12,036 nt of DNA from Thermoleophilia bacterium (GTDB lineage Bacteria > Actinomycetota > Thermoleophilia > Gaiellales > Gaiellaceae), in NCBI GenBank assembly GCA_025935275.1, contig JAICVP010000037.1, forward strand, positions 1 to 12,036, in the 5' to 3' direction. Position numbers and translations under genes: made by a program. The notes under the pieces are model-generated. The model had not been told where the DNA came from. It ran no database searches and was given only the letters and a program-made list of their open reading frames with translations. Shown in pieces: positions 5,110 to 12,036 of the stretch (the stretch's first letter is position 1; the number at the start of each line of letters is the position of its first letter).

Positions 5110-5811
5110 TTGGACGACCGGCGGCTCCTGCAGAGCGACGACGGCGCCGAGCGCAAGCACGTCGCCAAGATCGCGGACGAGTTCTTCGAAGGATTCGAGG
5201 CCGTCTCCGACCTCGCCAAGCCGGCGGTCACCATCTTCGGCTCGGCGCGGGTCCGTGAAGACAGCCCGTACTACGAGGCGGCGGTCGACGTCGGGCGCCG
5301 CTTTGCCGAAGCCGGGTTCACGGTCGTAACCGGCGGCGGGCCGGGAATCATGGAGGCCGCCAACCGGGGGGCTCGCGAGGGCGGCGGGCTCTCGGTGGGG
5401 TTCAACATCGAGCTGCCGCACGAGCAGGGGTCGAACCCGTATCTCGATGTCAATCTGACCTTCCGCCACTTCTACGCGCGGAAGACGATGTTCGTGAAGG
5501 CGGCGGAGGGGTTCGTGATCTTTCCTGGGGGCTTCGGGACCCTGGACGAGCTCTTCGAGTCACTGACGCTGATCCAGACCGGGAAGGTGGTGCACTTCCC
5601 CGTCGTCCTCTTCGACTCCGACTACTGGGAGGGGCTCCTGCTCTGGGCCCGGGGCCGGCTCCTCCGCGAAGGAATGATCTCCGAGGAGGACGTCGACCTG
5701 CTCTACGTGAGCGACGACCCGGCGGAGACGGTGGCGACTGTCGTTGCCGGTTACGAGAACCGGCTCAACGAGCAGCCGCCGACCTCCCCCGCCAAAGCCG
5801 ACGCGCAGTAA
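5110..5811 (+). CDS. LOG-family protein (TIGR00730 type), probable nucleoside 5'-monophosphate phosphoribohydrolase
   Basis: A 233-aa Rossmann-fold protein of the 'lysine decarboxylase-like' LOG family, whose characterised members release free cytokinin-type bases from their riboside monophosphates; other members act on ordinary nucleotides. It shows TIFGSAR (41-47), GGGPGIMEAANRGA (75-88), the conserved R124-K125 and the catalytic PGGFGTLDE (139-147). The TTG start at 5110 follows the protease stop by one base, and no better in-frame start gives the family's N-terminal helix (ADEFFEGFEAVSDL), so coupled translation is likely. The C-terminal 15 residues are polar and probably disordered. True lysine decarboxylase activity is not expected. 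The specific substrate cannot be read from sequence. Confidence 0.88.
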   Translation: MDDRRLLQSDDGAERKHVAKIADEFFEGFEAVSDLAKPAVTIFGSARVREDSPYYEAAVDVGRRFAEAGFTVVTGGGPGIMEAANRGAREGGGLSVGFNIELPHEQGSNPYLDVNLTFRHFYARKTMFVKAAEGFVIFPGGFGTLDELFESLTLIQTGKVVHFPVVLFDSDYWEGLLLWARGRLLREGMISEEDVDLLYVSDDPAETVATVVAGYENRLNEQPPTSPAKADAQ

Positions 5812-5826
5812 CTAGCTGAGCGCTAG
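5812..5826. terminator. Small hairpin between convergent genes
   Basis: CTAGC (5812-5816) and GCTAG (5822-5826) pair around TGAGC. The element fills the 11-bp gap between the convergent LOG and SRPBCC stop codons and overlaps the latter. The stem is only 5 bp and no T-run follows. Confidence 0.25.
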
Positions 5827-6290
5827 CGGACGCGCTCGCCCGACTGCACTTCGCCGCGCCAGGCGCCGGTCTCGGTGCCGCGCGACTCGATGTACTCCTT
5901 GAACCGCTCCAGGTCGGCCTTGACCTGGCGGCTGTCGACGCCGAGCGCCGACCCGAGCGCCTCGACCATGCCTTCGGTCTCGTGCTCCATCTCGACGGTC
6001 ACCTTGGTGGTGTTGTCGTCGATCCGCTCGAAGTAGACATGGCCCGAGTTGTAGTGGCCGTCGAGCGCGCGCCACGCGATGCCCTTGTCGGGGCTCTGCT
6101 CGGTGATCTCGGCGTCCCACTCATGACGCTTGCCGGCGATCTCGGCGACCCAATGGAGGTGCGTGTCGTCCGTCTGAGTGACGGACTCGACGGCCTCCAT
6201 GAAGCGGGGAAACTCCTCGAACTGCGTCCACTGGTCGTAGACGGTTGTGCTGGGGCAGTTAACGGTGATCGATTCAGTGACGGTTGCCAC
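5823..6290 (-). CDS. SRPBCC-family protein (polyketide cyclase/dehydrase-like)
   Basis: A 155-aa START/Bet v1-fold protein. The order is typical: ESITVNCPSTTVYDQWTQFEEFPRF at the N-terminus (first strand and helix-grip), W-A-E-I-A-G-K strands, ITEQSPDKGIAWRALDG in the middle, and a long C-terminal helix (QVKADLERFKEYIESR). Such proteins bind hydrophobic ligands or lipids; close relatives are annotated as cyclase/dehydrases, but no catalytic set is evident, so the reaction is unknown. The GTG at 6290 is chosen because GGAGGGG (6303-6297) lies 6 nt upstream; the further upstream TTG would overlap that site. It follows bioY on the same strand after 60 bp and may be co-transcribed with it. Confidence 0.82.
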   Translation of the reverse strand: MATVTESITVNCPSTTVYDQWTQFEEFPRFMEAVESVTQTDDTHLHWVAEIAGKRHEWDAEITEQSPDKGIAWRALDGHYNSGHVYFERIDDNTTKVTVEMEHETEGMVEALGSALGVDSRQVKADLERFKEYIESRGTETGAWRGEVQSGERVR

Positions 6291-6350
6291 GAATGACCCC
6301 TCCAATCAGTCGTTTTCTCTGTATGGAAGGGGTACCCGGGTGTGCTGCCG

Positions 6351-6935
6351 CTAACCCTTGAAGCGGCGCACGAGCGCCCAGGCAGCGGGCAGCAGCGCAC
6401 CGGCGAGGTACAGCTTCAGCAAGTCCCCGACGACGAACGGGTAAAGGCCCGCCTCGAGGGTGTCCTCGAGCCCCGTGTCGAGCTTGGCCGCGAGCCACGG
6501 CAGCCCGAACAGGTAGATGACGACGTTGCCCGAGAGCATCGCCGCGACGGCCGACGAGAACCGGCGGTCCCACCGCTCCCGCGCTAGGAAGCCCGTCAGC
6601 GCGGCCGCGAACACGAACCCGATGATGTAGCCGCCGGTCGGGCCCGTGAGCACATCCCAGCCGTGCGTCTGGTCGGCATAGATGGGGGCGCCGAGGGCGC
6701 CGACGAAGATGTAGACGCCGAGGCTGGCGACGGCCAGCAGCGTGCCGAGCGTCGCGCCGACGAGGACGACGGCGAACGTCTGGCCCGTGATCGGCACAGG
6801 CGTGAACGGGAGGCTGATCGACACCTGCGCCGCGAGCGCGACGAAGCCCGCACCGCCGAGAATGAGGAGCACATCCGTGAGCAGGTTCGAACGCGGAAAG
6901 ACCGCGAGTCGAAGAGTGGCTGCTTCCGGCCTCAT
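6351..6935 (-). CDS. bioY: Biotin transporter substrate-binding subunit BioY
   Basis: A 194-aa integral membrane S-component of an ECF-type biotin importer. About six hydrophobic segments are visible. Family blocks include PFTPVPITGQTFAVVLVG (43-60), GPTGGYIIGF (98-107) and FVVGDLLKLYLA (167-178), which is the usual signature GD..K. Length matches the family. The energising subunits BioM/BioN are not next to it, which is common; BioY then shares an ECF module or works alone. The ATG at 6935 has no Shine-Dalgarno site but a TAAGCT box 9 nt upstream. No BirA-type operator or riboswitch was recognised. VanW lies upstream on the same strand but is separated by two hairpins. Confidence 0.93.
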   Translation of the reverse strand: MRPEAATLRLAVFPRSNLLTDVLLILGGAGFVALAAQVSISLPFTPVPITGQTFAVVLVGATLGTLLAVASLGVYIFVGALGAPIYADQTHGWDVLTGPTGGYIIGFVFAAALTGFLARERWDRRFSSAVAAMLSGNVVIYLFGLPWLAAKLDTGLEDTLEAGLYPFVVGDLLKLYLAGALLPAAWALVRRFKG

Positions 6936-6944
6936 GCCGGCGGC

Positions 6945-6950
6945 AGCTTA
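6945..6950 (-). promoter_or_regulatory. -10 box of bioY
   Basis: Minus-strand TAAGCT ends 9 nt before the bioY ATG, with no Shine-Dalgarno site in between. The -35 region is not recognisable. Confidence 0.4.
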
Positions 6951-7017
6951 GTGGTTCAGCCGGTCACTTGGCGGTGATGCCGGGCTCCGAAAAGCAAGCG
7001 AGGCTAGGACGCAGGGA

Positions 7018-7044
7018 GGGTTCGTACTTGAAAAGTACGGATCC
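7018..7044 (-). terminator. Long stem-loop between vanW-family gene and bioY
   Basis: GGGTTCGTACTT (7018-7029) pairs with AAGTACGGATCC (7033-7044) over 12 positions including two G-T wobbles, around the loop GAA. The core CGTACTT/AAGTACG is perfect. It lies about 70 nt beyond the VanW stop on the minus strand. No U-run follows. It may be a second terminator or a dispersed hairpin repeat. Confidence 0.4.
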
Positions 7045-7095
7045 GACCCAGGACGCCGCATGGCGACGCCTTGCAGGGGCCCGTCACCCGCAGAG

Positions 7096-7112
7096 GTGGC
7101 CGGTTGGGCCAC
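7096..7112 (-). terminator. Hairpin directly after the VanW-family gene
   Basis: GTGGCC (7096-7101) and GGCCAC (7107-7112) form a perfect 6-bp stem with a 5-nt loop, starting 4 nt beyond the minus-strand stop codon. G/C-rich with no U-run, so probably a weak or U-less terminator. Confidence 0.4.
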
Positions 7113-7116
7113 TGAA

Positions 7117-8907
7117 TCAACCCGAAGTCGGGAGGATGATGTAGGGACCGGGCGGATCGCCGCCGGGTCCGTACACCGTGGTCGGGTTCTGCGGGGTGTA
7201 GCGCGTGAAGAAGTCGTCCTCGCGGATGAGCTTCCCGTGCTCGTAGACCTTCCGGTGCACGTTGACGTCGAATCCGGGCCCGCCGCCGGCGACCACCGTC
7301 TCCGAGCCGGCGGTCGCGGTGGGGTCGATCGCGTACTGCATCGTCGGCTGCGTGTGATTCGACGGGCTCGAGGTCGTCGAGCTCACCTTCCGGCCCTGCT
7401 TCGACCCGTAGAAGGTGACCGTGAACGTGGCGTCGGTATAACTGACGTCGATGAGGATCGCGTGCTTCAGGTCGTTCCTGAAGACGAGGTCCGGGCCTCC
7501 CCATGACACCGTGGCATCGCGACCGAGCGGGTAGTGGCTGATGTACCAGGAGTGGTTGTGCCGCTCCTTCACCGGTAGCCCGGCCTCGAAAGCGGCGTTG
7601 AAGATCGTCGTCGCCGTCTGGCAGACGCCGCCGCCGATCGAGGGGATGAGGACGCCGCCGAAGATCATCTGCCCCTCGCGGAAGCCGCGCTCGATCGTGC
7701 GCGGGCCGACGACCTCGTTGTAGGAGAACGTCTGGCCCGCCTCGAGGATCGTGCCGTCCAGATAGTTCCCGAGCAGGTGCACGTTCCAGATCCGGTTCGA
7801 CGACGAGGCGCCCATGTCGGTGGTGAAGGTCGAGATCTCCTCCCGGATCCCGAGCGCTTTCGCGTCCTTGGTCGTCAGCTCGGGCCGCAACGTCGTCAGG
7901 CCGAGCATCGCCCTCCGGTTGCCCGGACCGGTGCCCGCCTCGTAGATCGCGCGCTGGGCGCCCTGCACGTCCAGGGTCGTTCCGTTCTTCGACTTGATCA
8001 CGTACGCGCGGGCGCCGGAGACGCGGAAGGTGGCGTCCTCCGGATTGTCCGTGAACGGCTTCACGAGCGGATGAAGTTTGCGCTCGACGCTTGCCGGGTC
8101 GAGGACGACGTTCACCGCGCCTGCCTTCGGCTCGAAGCGGATGAGGGAGGCGAGCTGGAGCCGCCCGAGCTGGCCGATGTCGCCGTCACCCTCGAGCTCG
8201 AGCTTCACCGGTCCCGCCGTGATCGTGCGGGCCGTGGTCGCCGCGCGCTCGGCCGCCTCGGTGGAGATCGCCGGCTCGACGCTCTGGAGCTGGACGTCGA
8301 AGGACGGGAGGCCGGCGAGCGCAGTCTCGCGGAGCGAGGCGAGGACGGCCTCGTCGTCGATCGCCGTGCCCTCCCGGCTCGGGACGACGACCGCGTCCTT
8401 GCCCTCCATGGCGACCCGGGCGGAGACGGCGCGCTTCGTGAGCGCGGCCAGCTCGTCCGCAAGCGCAGCGCGGCCGGACTCGTGGATGCGCAGCACCGGC
8501 TGCACGTCCTTGTGCATGGCGAACGGAACCGCGAGCGCGCCGAGCCGAGCCGAGACAGAGGCACGCGCCGAGTCGTAGGCGGCCTGCTCGCTCGCCGCGC
8601 CGTCCACCCGGAAGATGTTCGAGGGAGTCACCCGCAGCGACTTGTCTCCCACGACGATCTCGACGGGCTGGTCGAGCCGAGCACCGATCTCCTCGTCGAT
8701 CCGCGCCCGCGCATCGGTTGGTGCGAGCCCGCCGACGTCGACTCCGGCCACCGAGACACCGGGCAGAACCGAGTCCCGCAAGGTGTACGCGCGGGCCAGG
8801 AGCGCCACTCCCAGCACCGCGACCACGACCGCCGACACGACGAAGAATATGCTCGGCTTTCCGAGACGCTGGATGGGGCGCGCTAGGCGTGCGGCGATCT
8901 CGGTCAT
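7117..8907 (-). CDS. VanW-family cell-wall protein with peptidoglycan-binding-like and G5-like regions
   Basis: A 596-aa protein anchored by one N-terminal membrane helix (about 19-42) with the rest outside. VPGVSVAGVDVGGL-like sequence (48-61) opens the first of two repeated peptidoglycan-binding-4-type regions (about 46-350; the second is around FRVSGARAYVIKSKNGTTLD). The VanW domain covers about 356-490 with FTTDMG, GQTFSYNEVVGP, GGGVCQTATT (425-434, C429) and HNHSWY. A short G5-like segment follows (about 535-575, GSETVVAGG... YEHGKLI). VanW domains accompany vancomycin-resistance clusters but are mostly ordinary wall-associated proteins; no vanHAX genes are near, so resistance should not be inferred. 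The ATG at 8907 has TAGTCT 9 nt upstream and a poorly spaced GAGG. It is divergent from selA. Confidence 0.92.
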   Translation of the reverse strand: MTEIAARLARPIQRLGKPSIFFVVSAVVVAVLGVALLARAYTLRDSVLPGVSVAGVDVGGLAPTDARARIDEEIGARLDQPVEIVVGDKSLRVTPSNIFRVDGAASEQAAYDSARASVSARLGALAVPFAMHKDVQPVLRIHESGRAALADELAALTKRAVSARVAMEGKDAVVVPSREGTAIDDEAVLASLRETALAGLPSFDVQLQSVEPAISTEAAERAATTARTITAGPVKLELEGDGDIGQLGRLQLASLIRFEPKAGAVNVVLDPASVERKLHPLVKPFTDNPEDATFRVSGARAYVIKSKNGTTLDVQGAQRAIYEAGTGPGNRRAMLGLTTLRPELTTKDAKALGIREEISTFTTDMGASSSNRIWNVHLLGNYLDGTILEAGQTFSYNEVVGPRTIERGFREGQMIFGGVLIPSIGGGVCQTATTIFNAAFEAGLPVKERHNHSWYISHYPLGRDATVSWGGPDLVFRNDLKHAILIDVSYTDATFTVTFYGSKQGRKVSSTTSSPSNHTQPTMQYAIDPTATAGSETVVAGGGPGFDVNVHRKVYEHGKLIREDDFFTRYTPQNPTTVYGPGGDPPGPYIILPTSG

Positions 8908-8916
8908 GGGCCTCGG

Positions 8917-8922
8917 AGACTA
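8917..8922 (-). promoter_or_regulatory. -10 box of the VanW-family gene
   Basis: Minus-strand TAGTCT lies 9 nt before the ATG at 8907, in the 44-bp gap shared with the divergent selA promoter. Confidence 0.35.
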
Positions 8923-8937
8923 GCTGCAAACCCGGCG

Positions 8938-8943
8938 TATCAT
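8938..8943 (+). promoter_or_regulatory. -10 box of selA
   Basis: TATCAT lies 8 nt before the selA ATG at 8952. No Shine-Dalgarno site fits in the gap (CAGGCGAA). The -35 position 17 bp upstream (GGAGAC) is only weakly consensus-like. The transcript is predicted to be almost leaderless and may extend through selB and selC. Confidence 0.5.
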
Positions 8944-8951
8944 CAGGCGAA

Positions 8952-10265
8952 ATGCAGCAAGAGAATCCTTTGCGCGCACTGCCCAGCGTAAACGACCTCC
9001 TCGCGGATCCCCGCGTCGCGGAGCTCGAGGCCGAGCGGGGCCACGCGCTCGCGGTCGCGGCAGCTCGGACGGCGCTCGCGGAGGCCCGCGAGTCGGTCGG
9101 GGACGGCGGCGAGCCCGGCGATCTCGGCGCCCGCACCGTCGCCCTGGCCGGGGAGATCGCAGCGCCCAGGCTCCGGCGCGTCCTCAACGCGACCGGCGTC
9201 GTCGTCCACACGAACCTCGGCCGCGCGCCTTTGGCCGACGAGGCGCTCGAGCGCGTGCGCGAGGCAGCGGCGGGCTACTCCAACCTCGAGTACGACCTGG
9301 ACGAAGGGGCGCGCGGGTCGCGCCAGGATCACGTCGCCCCGTTGCTCCGCGAGCTGACCGGTGCCGAGGCCGCGCTGGTCGTCAACAACAACGCCGCCGC
9401 TGTCCTCCTGGCAGTCGCCGCGCTCGCCGAGGGGAGGGACGTGCTCGTCTCACGCGGCGAGCTCGTCGAGATCGGCGACGGCTTCAGGATCCCCGACGTG
9501 CTCGCCCGCTCGGGCGCGCGCCTCGTGGAAGTCGGGACGACGAATCGCACACGGGTCGAGGACTACGAGCGCGCACTCGGTGACCGAACCGCGTTGATCC
9601 TGCGGGTCCACCAGTCGAACTTCCGCATCGTCGGGTTCACGGACAGCCCCGACCCGGGCACGCTCGCCCGCCTCGCGGAGGAGCGCGGGGTGCTGCTCGT
9701 GGACGACCTCGGATCCGGCGTCCTGCCCGACATCGGCGGCGAGCCTACCGTCGCCGCGAGCCTCGCGGCCGGCGCCCATCTGGTCACCTTCTCCGGCGAC
9801 AAGCTCCTGGGCGGGCCGCAGGCCGGCATCGCCGTCGGCCGCGCCGACCTCGTCGAGCGGCTCCGCAGGCATCCGCTGCACCGGGCGCTCAGGGCGGACA
9901 AGCTCACTCTTGCCGCCCTCGAGGGCACGCTCGGTCTCTACCGCTCTGGCAGGGAGACACCCGTCCTGCGCATGCTCGGCGAGCCCGCCGAAGCCGTGCG
10001 CTCGCGGGCCGAGCGCCTCGCCGAGCTGACGGGAGGACGGGTCGAGCACACCGTTGCGCGCGCCGGCGGCGGCTCGCTGCCGACCACCGATCTGGAGAGC
10101 TTCGCGTGCGCCCTCGAAGAGGGCCTCGCCGAGCCGCTGCGGCGGGCCGACCCGCCCGTCATCGGCATCGTGCGCGACGGCGTGCTCCTGCTCGACTGCC
10201 GCACGCTCACCGACGACGAGGTCGAGGAGGCGGCTCGGGCGGTGAACGTATGCCGCTCACGGTAG
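8952..10265 (+). CDS. selA: L-seryl-tRNA(Sec) selenium transferase (selenocysteine synthase)
   Basis: A 437-aa PLP enzyme that converts Ser-tRNA(Sec) to Sec-tRNA(Sec) using selenophosphate, in the cytoplasm as a large ring-shaped oligomer. The N-terminal tRNA-binding part has LPSVNDLLADPRV (10-22). The catalytic domain shows NATGVVVHTNLGRAPL (79-94), VNNNAAAVLLA (144-154), SRGELVEIGDGFRIPDV (167-183), LVDDLGSG (249-256) and the PLP-lysine block SGDKLLGGPQAG (281-292) with K284. Length is slightly below the E. coli protein. The ATG at 8952 is set by the SelA N-terminal helix and the -10 box 8 nt upstream. The gene overlaps selB by 16 nt. SelD, the selenophosphate donor enzyme, is not in the window. 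Confidence 0.97.
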   Translation: MQQENPLRALPSVNDLLADPRVAELEAERGHALAVAAARTALAEARESVGDGGEPGDLGARTVALAGEIAAPRLRRVLNATGVVVHTNLGRAPLADEALERVREAAAGYSNLEYDLDEGARGSRQDHVAPLLRELTGAEAALVVNNNAAAVLLAVAALAEGRDVLVSRGELVEIGDGFRIPDVLARSGARLVEVGTTNRTRVEDYERALGDRTALILRVHQSNFRIVGFTDSPDPGTLARLAEERGVLLVDDLGSGVLPDIGGEPTVAASLAAGAHLVTFSGDKLLGGPQAGIAVGRADLVERLRRHPLHRALRADKLTLAALEGTLGLYRSGRETPVLRMLGEPAEAVRSRAERLAELTGGRVEHTVARAGGGSLPTTDLESFACALEEGLAEPLRRADPPVIGIVRDGVLLLDCRTLTDDEVEEAARAVNVCRSR

Positions 10266-11926
10266 GCACCGCAGGCCATATCGACCACGGCAAGACCTGG
10301 CTCGTCAGGGCGCTGACCGGGAAGGACACCGACCGGCTCCCCGAGGAACAGGCGCGTGGGATCTCGATCGACCTCGGCTACGCGCCGCTCGACCTCCCAA
10401 ACGGGAGCCGGCTCTCGCTCGTCGACGTGCCGGGCCACGAGCGCTTCGTCCGCAACATGGTCGCCGGAGCAAGTGGGATCGACCTCTTCCTCCTGGTCGT
10501 GGATGCGGGCGAGGGAGCACGGCCACAGACCCACGAGCATCTGGCGATCATCCGGCTCCTCGGCATCGAGCAGGGCGTCGTCGCGATCACCAAGGCCGAC
10601 GCCGTCGATCCGGACCTCGTGGAGCTCGTGGCGGAGGAGGCGCGAGAGCTCGTGCCCGGCGCCCAGGTCGTCGTCACAAGCGCGAAGACCGGGCAGGGCC
10701 TGGACGAGCTCCGCACCGCGCTCGGCAACGCGGCGAACCGGGCCGAACAGGAACGCGCCGAAGGCCCAGCCAGGCTCTACGTCGACCGCGTCTTCACGCT
10801 GCGGGGAATCGGGACCGTGGCCACGGGCACGCTCTGGTCGGGATCCGTCGGCGAAGGAGATTCTCTGCGCGCCGAGCCGGCCGGGCTCAACGTCCGTGTG
10901 CGCAGCGTGCAGGTGCACGACCGCCCGGTCGAGCGCGCGGATGCAGGCCAGCGGGTCGCGGTGGCCCTCCCGGGGGTCGAGCGCAGCGACCTGCGCCGGG
11001 GGGACGCACTCGTGGCGCCCGGCGTGTATCCGAGGTCGTATCGCCTCGATGTCGCTCTCGACGAGCTCGAGGGGATCCCGGACGGCACGCGGCTGCACGT
11101 CCACCACGGCACTTCGGAGCACTACGCGCGGGTCGTCCGTGCCGGCGAGCGCTGGGCCCAGCTCCGCCTCTCCTCCCCGGTCGTCGCCGCGCGCGGAGAC
11201 CGGGTCGTCCTCCGCGACCGGACGACGATGGGCGGCGGACTCGTCCTCGACCCGGCCCCGCCTCGCCACGCGAGCCCGGAGCGCTTCGAGTTGCTGGAGC
11301 GCGGCGACCTGGCGGCGCTGGTTTACGCTCCGGTCCGGGCGGAGGAGCTGGAGCACCTCGGCGGCGAGGCGAACGGGCTCGAGCGCGCGGGCGGCTGGGT
11401 CTTCTCCGGCAAGTGGCTCGAGGAGCTCCGCTCGGACCTCCGGGCCCGGATCGAAGCGGCCAACCCTCTCGACCCTGGCATTCCGATTCCCGCGGAGCCC
11501 TGGGCGAAAGACGTCTTGCCGCTCGCCGGTGTCGAGCGGCGCGGCGCACGCCTCTATCTTCCCGGCGCAGTCGCGAGCCTTGGAGAGCGCTCCGCGGCCG
11601 CCGAGGAGCTCGAGGCCGAGCTGGCGGCGGCCGGGTTCACGCCGATCGCCGTGGAGGACCGAGAGCTCGCCTCGTTCCTCGAGCGCGAGGGAAGGCTGGT
11701 GCGCGTCGGCGACGGCCTGGCGCTCGGCGCGGAGGCCTACGAGAAGGCGAGAGGCCTCATGGAGGAAGAGTGCGAGTCCGCCGGCTCGATCACGCTTGCG
11801 CGCTTCCGGGACCTCCTGGGCACCGGGCGCAAGCCCGCCCAGCTCCTGCTCGAACGCTTCGACGCGGACGGCCTGACCAGGCGCGTGGGCGACGAGCGCG
11901 TGCTGCGGCGCCGCAAGACTGCCTGA
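10250..11926 (+). CDS. selB: Selenocysteine-specific translation elongation factor SelB
   Basis: A 558-aa GTPase that brings Sec-tRNA(Sec) to UGA codons marked by a SECIS hairpin. GTPase motifs are GTAGHIDHGKT (6-16), RGISIDLG (36-43, switch I), DVPGHERF (59-66), TKAD (114-117) and SAK (144-146). Translation-factor beta-barrel domains follow (RVFTLRGIGTVATGTLWSG from about 177). The C-terminal half carries the winged-helix array; the last one (SITLARFRDLLGTGRKPAQLLLERFD... TRRVGDERVL) is the SECIS-binding type. It is somewhat shorter than E. coli SelB (614 aa). The ATG at 10250 lies inside the end of selA, so translation is probably coupled. selC begins 14 bp after its stop. Confidence 0.97.
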   Translation: MPLTVGTAGHIDHGKTWLVRALTGKDTDRLPEEQARGISIDLGYAPLDLPNGSRLSLVDVPGHERFVRNMVAGASGIDLFLLVVDAGEGARPQTHEHLAIIRLLGIEQGVVAITKADAVDPDLVELVAEEARELVPGAQVVVTSAKTGQGLDELRTALGNAANRAEQERAEGPARLYVDRVFTLRGIGTVATGTLWSGSVGEGDSLRAEPAGLNVRVRSVQVHDRPVERADAGQRVAVALPGVERSDLRRGDALVAPGVYPRSYRLDVALDELEGIPDGTRLHVHHGTSEHYARVVRAGERWAQLRLSSPVVAARGDRVVLRDRTTMGGGLVLDPAPPRHASPERFELLERGDLAALVYAPVRAEELEHLGGEANGLERAGGWVFSGKWLEELRSDLRARIEAANPLDPGIPIPAEPWAKDVLPLAGVERRGARLYLPGAVASLGERSAAAEELEAELAAAGFTPIAVEDRELASFLEREGRLVRVGDGLALGAEAYEKARGLMEEECESAGSITLARFRDLLGTGRKPAQLLLERFDADGLTRRVGDERVLRRRKTA

Positions 11927-11940
11927 GCTACGTTTGCCGC

Positions 11941-12033
11941 GGAGCGGCACGGGCCCGGTGGCCCAGCCGGTCTTCAAAACCGGTGAGGCGTGGCAGCCCC
12001 ACGCTGGGTAGGTTCGACTCCTGCGCCGCTCCG
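11941..12033 (+). tRNA. selC: tRNA-Sec (anticodon UCA)
   Basis: A 93-nt tRNA with all marks of bacterial tRNA-Sec. It has an 8-bp acceptor stem GGAGCGGC (11941-11948) with GCCGCTCC (12025-12032), and a D arm GGGCC/GGCCC with a 4-nt loop. The anticodon stem CCGGT/ACCGG has loop CTTCAAA, giving anticodon TCA at 11974-11976. The long variable arm is GCGTGG/CCACGC. The T arm is GTAGG-TTCGACT-CCTGC, and discriminator G is at 12033. The next bases are TTC, so CCA is not encoded and must be added enzymatically. It follows selB by 14 bp and probably shares its transcript. Confidence 0.97.
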
Positions 12034-12036
12034 TTC

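Noticed and set aside
4023..5234. A 403-codon minus-strand frame opposite the site-2 protease
   Set aside because: Its composition is charged low-complexity (Glu/Arg/Asp) from reading GC-rich codons backwards, and the + strand holds HELGH and LDGG motifs.
6936..7000. Biotin riboswitch or BirA operator before bioY
   Set aside because: I found neither a recognised riboswitch structure nor a paired BirA-type palindrome; only a -10-like box is supported.
7004..7504. Minus-strand frame ending in GRIRTFQVRTLPAS
   Set aside because: The body overlaps VanW in another frame, and the tail is just translation of the long hairpin at 7018-7044; such RIRT tails typically come from structured non-coding sequence.
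7117..8907. Vancomycin-resistance gene because of the VanW domain
   Set aside because: No vanH/vanA/vanX or vanRS genes nearby; the peptidoglycan-binding-like plus VanW plus G5-like layout is common in non-resistant wall proteins.
9938..11977. A 679-codon minus-strand frame opposite selA/selB
   Set aside because: Antisense to selB with all motifs on the + strand, and it runs into tRNA-Sec; no domain or start signal is seen.

Overview
The window is a 12-kb piece of very GC-rich bacterial chromosome with short gaps and strongly G/C-ending codons. The gene families (methylmalonyl-CoA mutase large chain without a B12 domain, MoaD-MoaE fusion, VanW/G5 wall protein, BioY, LOG, selenocysteine machinery) fit a deep-branching actinobacterium, perhaps a soil Thermoleophilia-like lineage. 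That placement is inference; no rRNA or other taxonomic marker is present.

Left part (1-2300): the start of a probable GNAT acetyltransferase and the methylmalonyl-CoA mutase large subunit run leftward. A fused molybdopterin synthase (MoaD-MoaE) runs rightward. The two main genes diverge from a 19-bp gap whose centre, TAGGCTA, reads as a -10 box on both strands, exactly 7 nt from each start codon.

Accessory island (about 2300-4170): a 64-aa conserved-looking ORF on +; then on the minus strand a candidate three-hairpin small RNA, a possible 39-aa ORF with its own terminator, and two tandem paralogous secreted proteins sharing an FFDCTGPAGTP block. The island ends at 4114-4165 in a damaged second copy of the last 53 nt of moaE. 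The moaE 3' end therefore occurs as direct repeats on both sides of the island, which points to an insertion or rearrangement. The secreted genes have strong Shine-Dalgarno sites, unlike most neighbours.

Middle (4257-6935): a site-2-protease-type membrane metalloprotease followed after 1 nt by a LOG-family nucleotide hydrolase (+), convergent with an SRPBCC protein and the biotin transporter subunit BioY (-).

Right part (7117-12033): a membrane-anchored VanW/G5 cell-wall protein (-), divergent from a compact selenocysteine cluster selA-selB-selC (+): Sec synthase, Sec-specific elongation factor and tRNA-Sec (anticodon UCA). selD is not in the window, and no selenoprotein was recognised. Molybdopterin synthase and selenocysteine insertion are both needed by Sec-containing, molybdenum-dependent formate dehydrogenases, so the two modules may serve a shared enzyme elsewhere in the genome (inference).

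A recurrent theme is a TANNNT box 7-9 nt upstream of the start codon with little or no Shine-Dalgarno site (mcm, moaX, site-2 protease, bioY, vanW, selA). This suggests leaderless or nearly leaderless transcripts for core genes.
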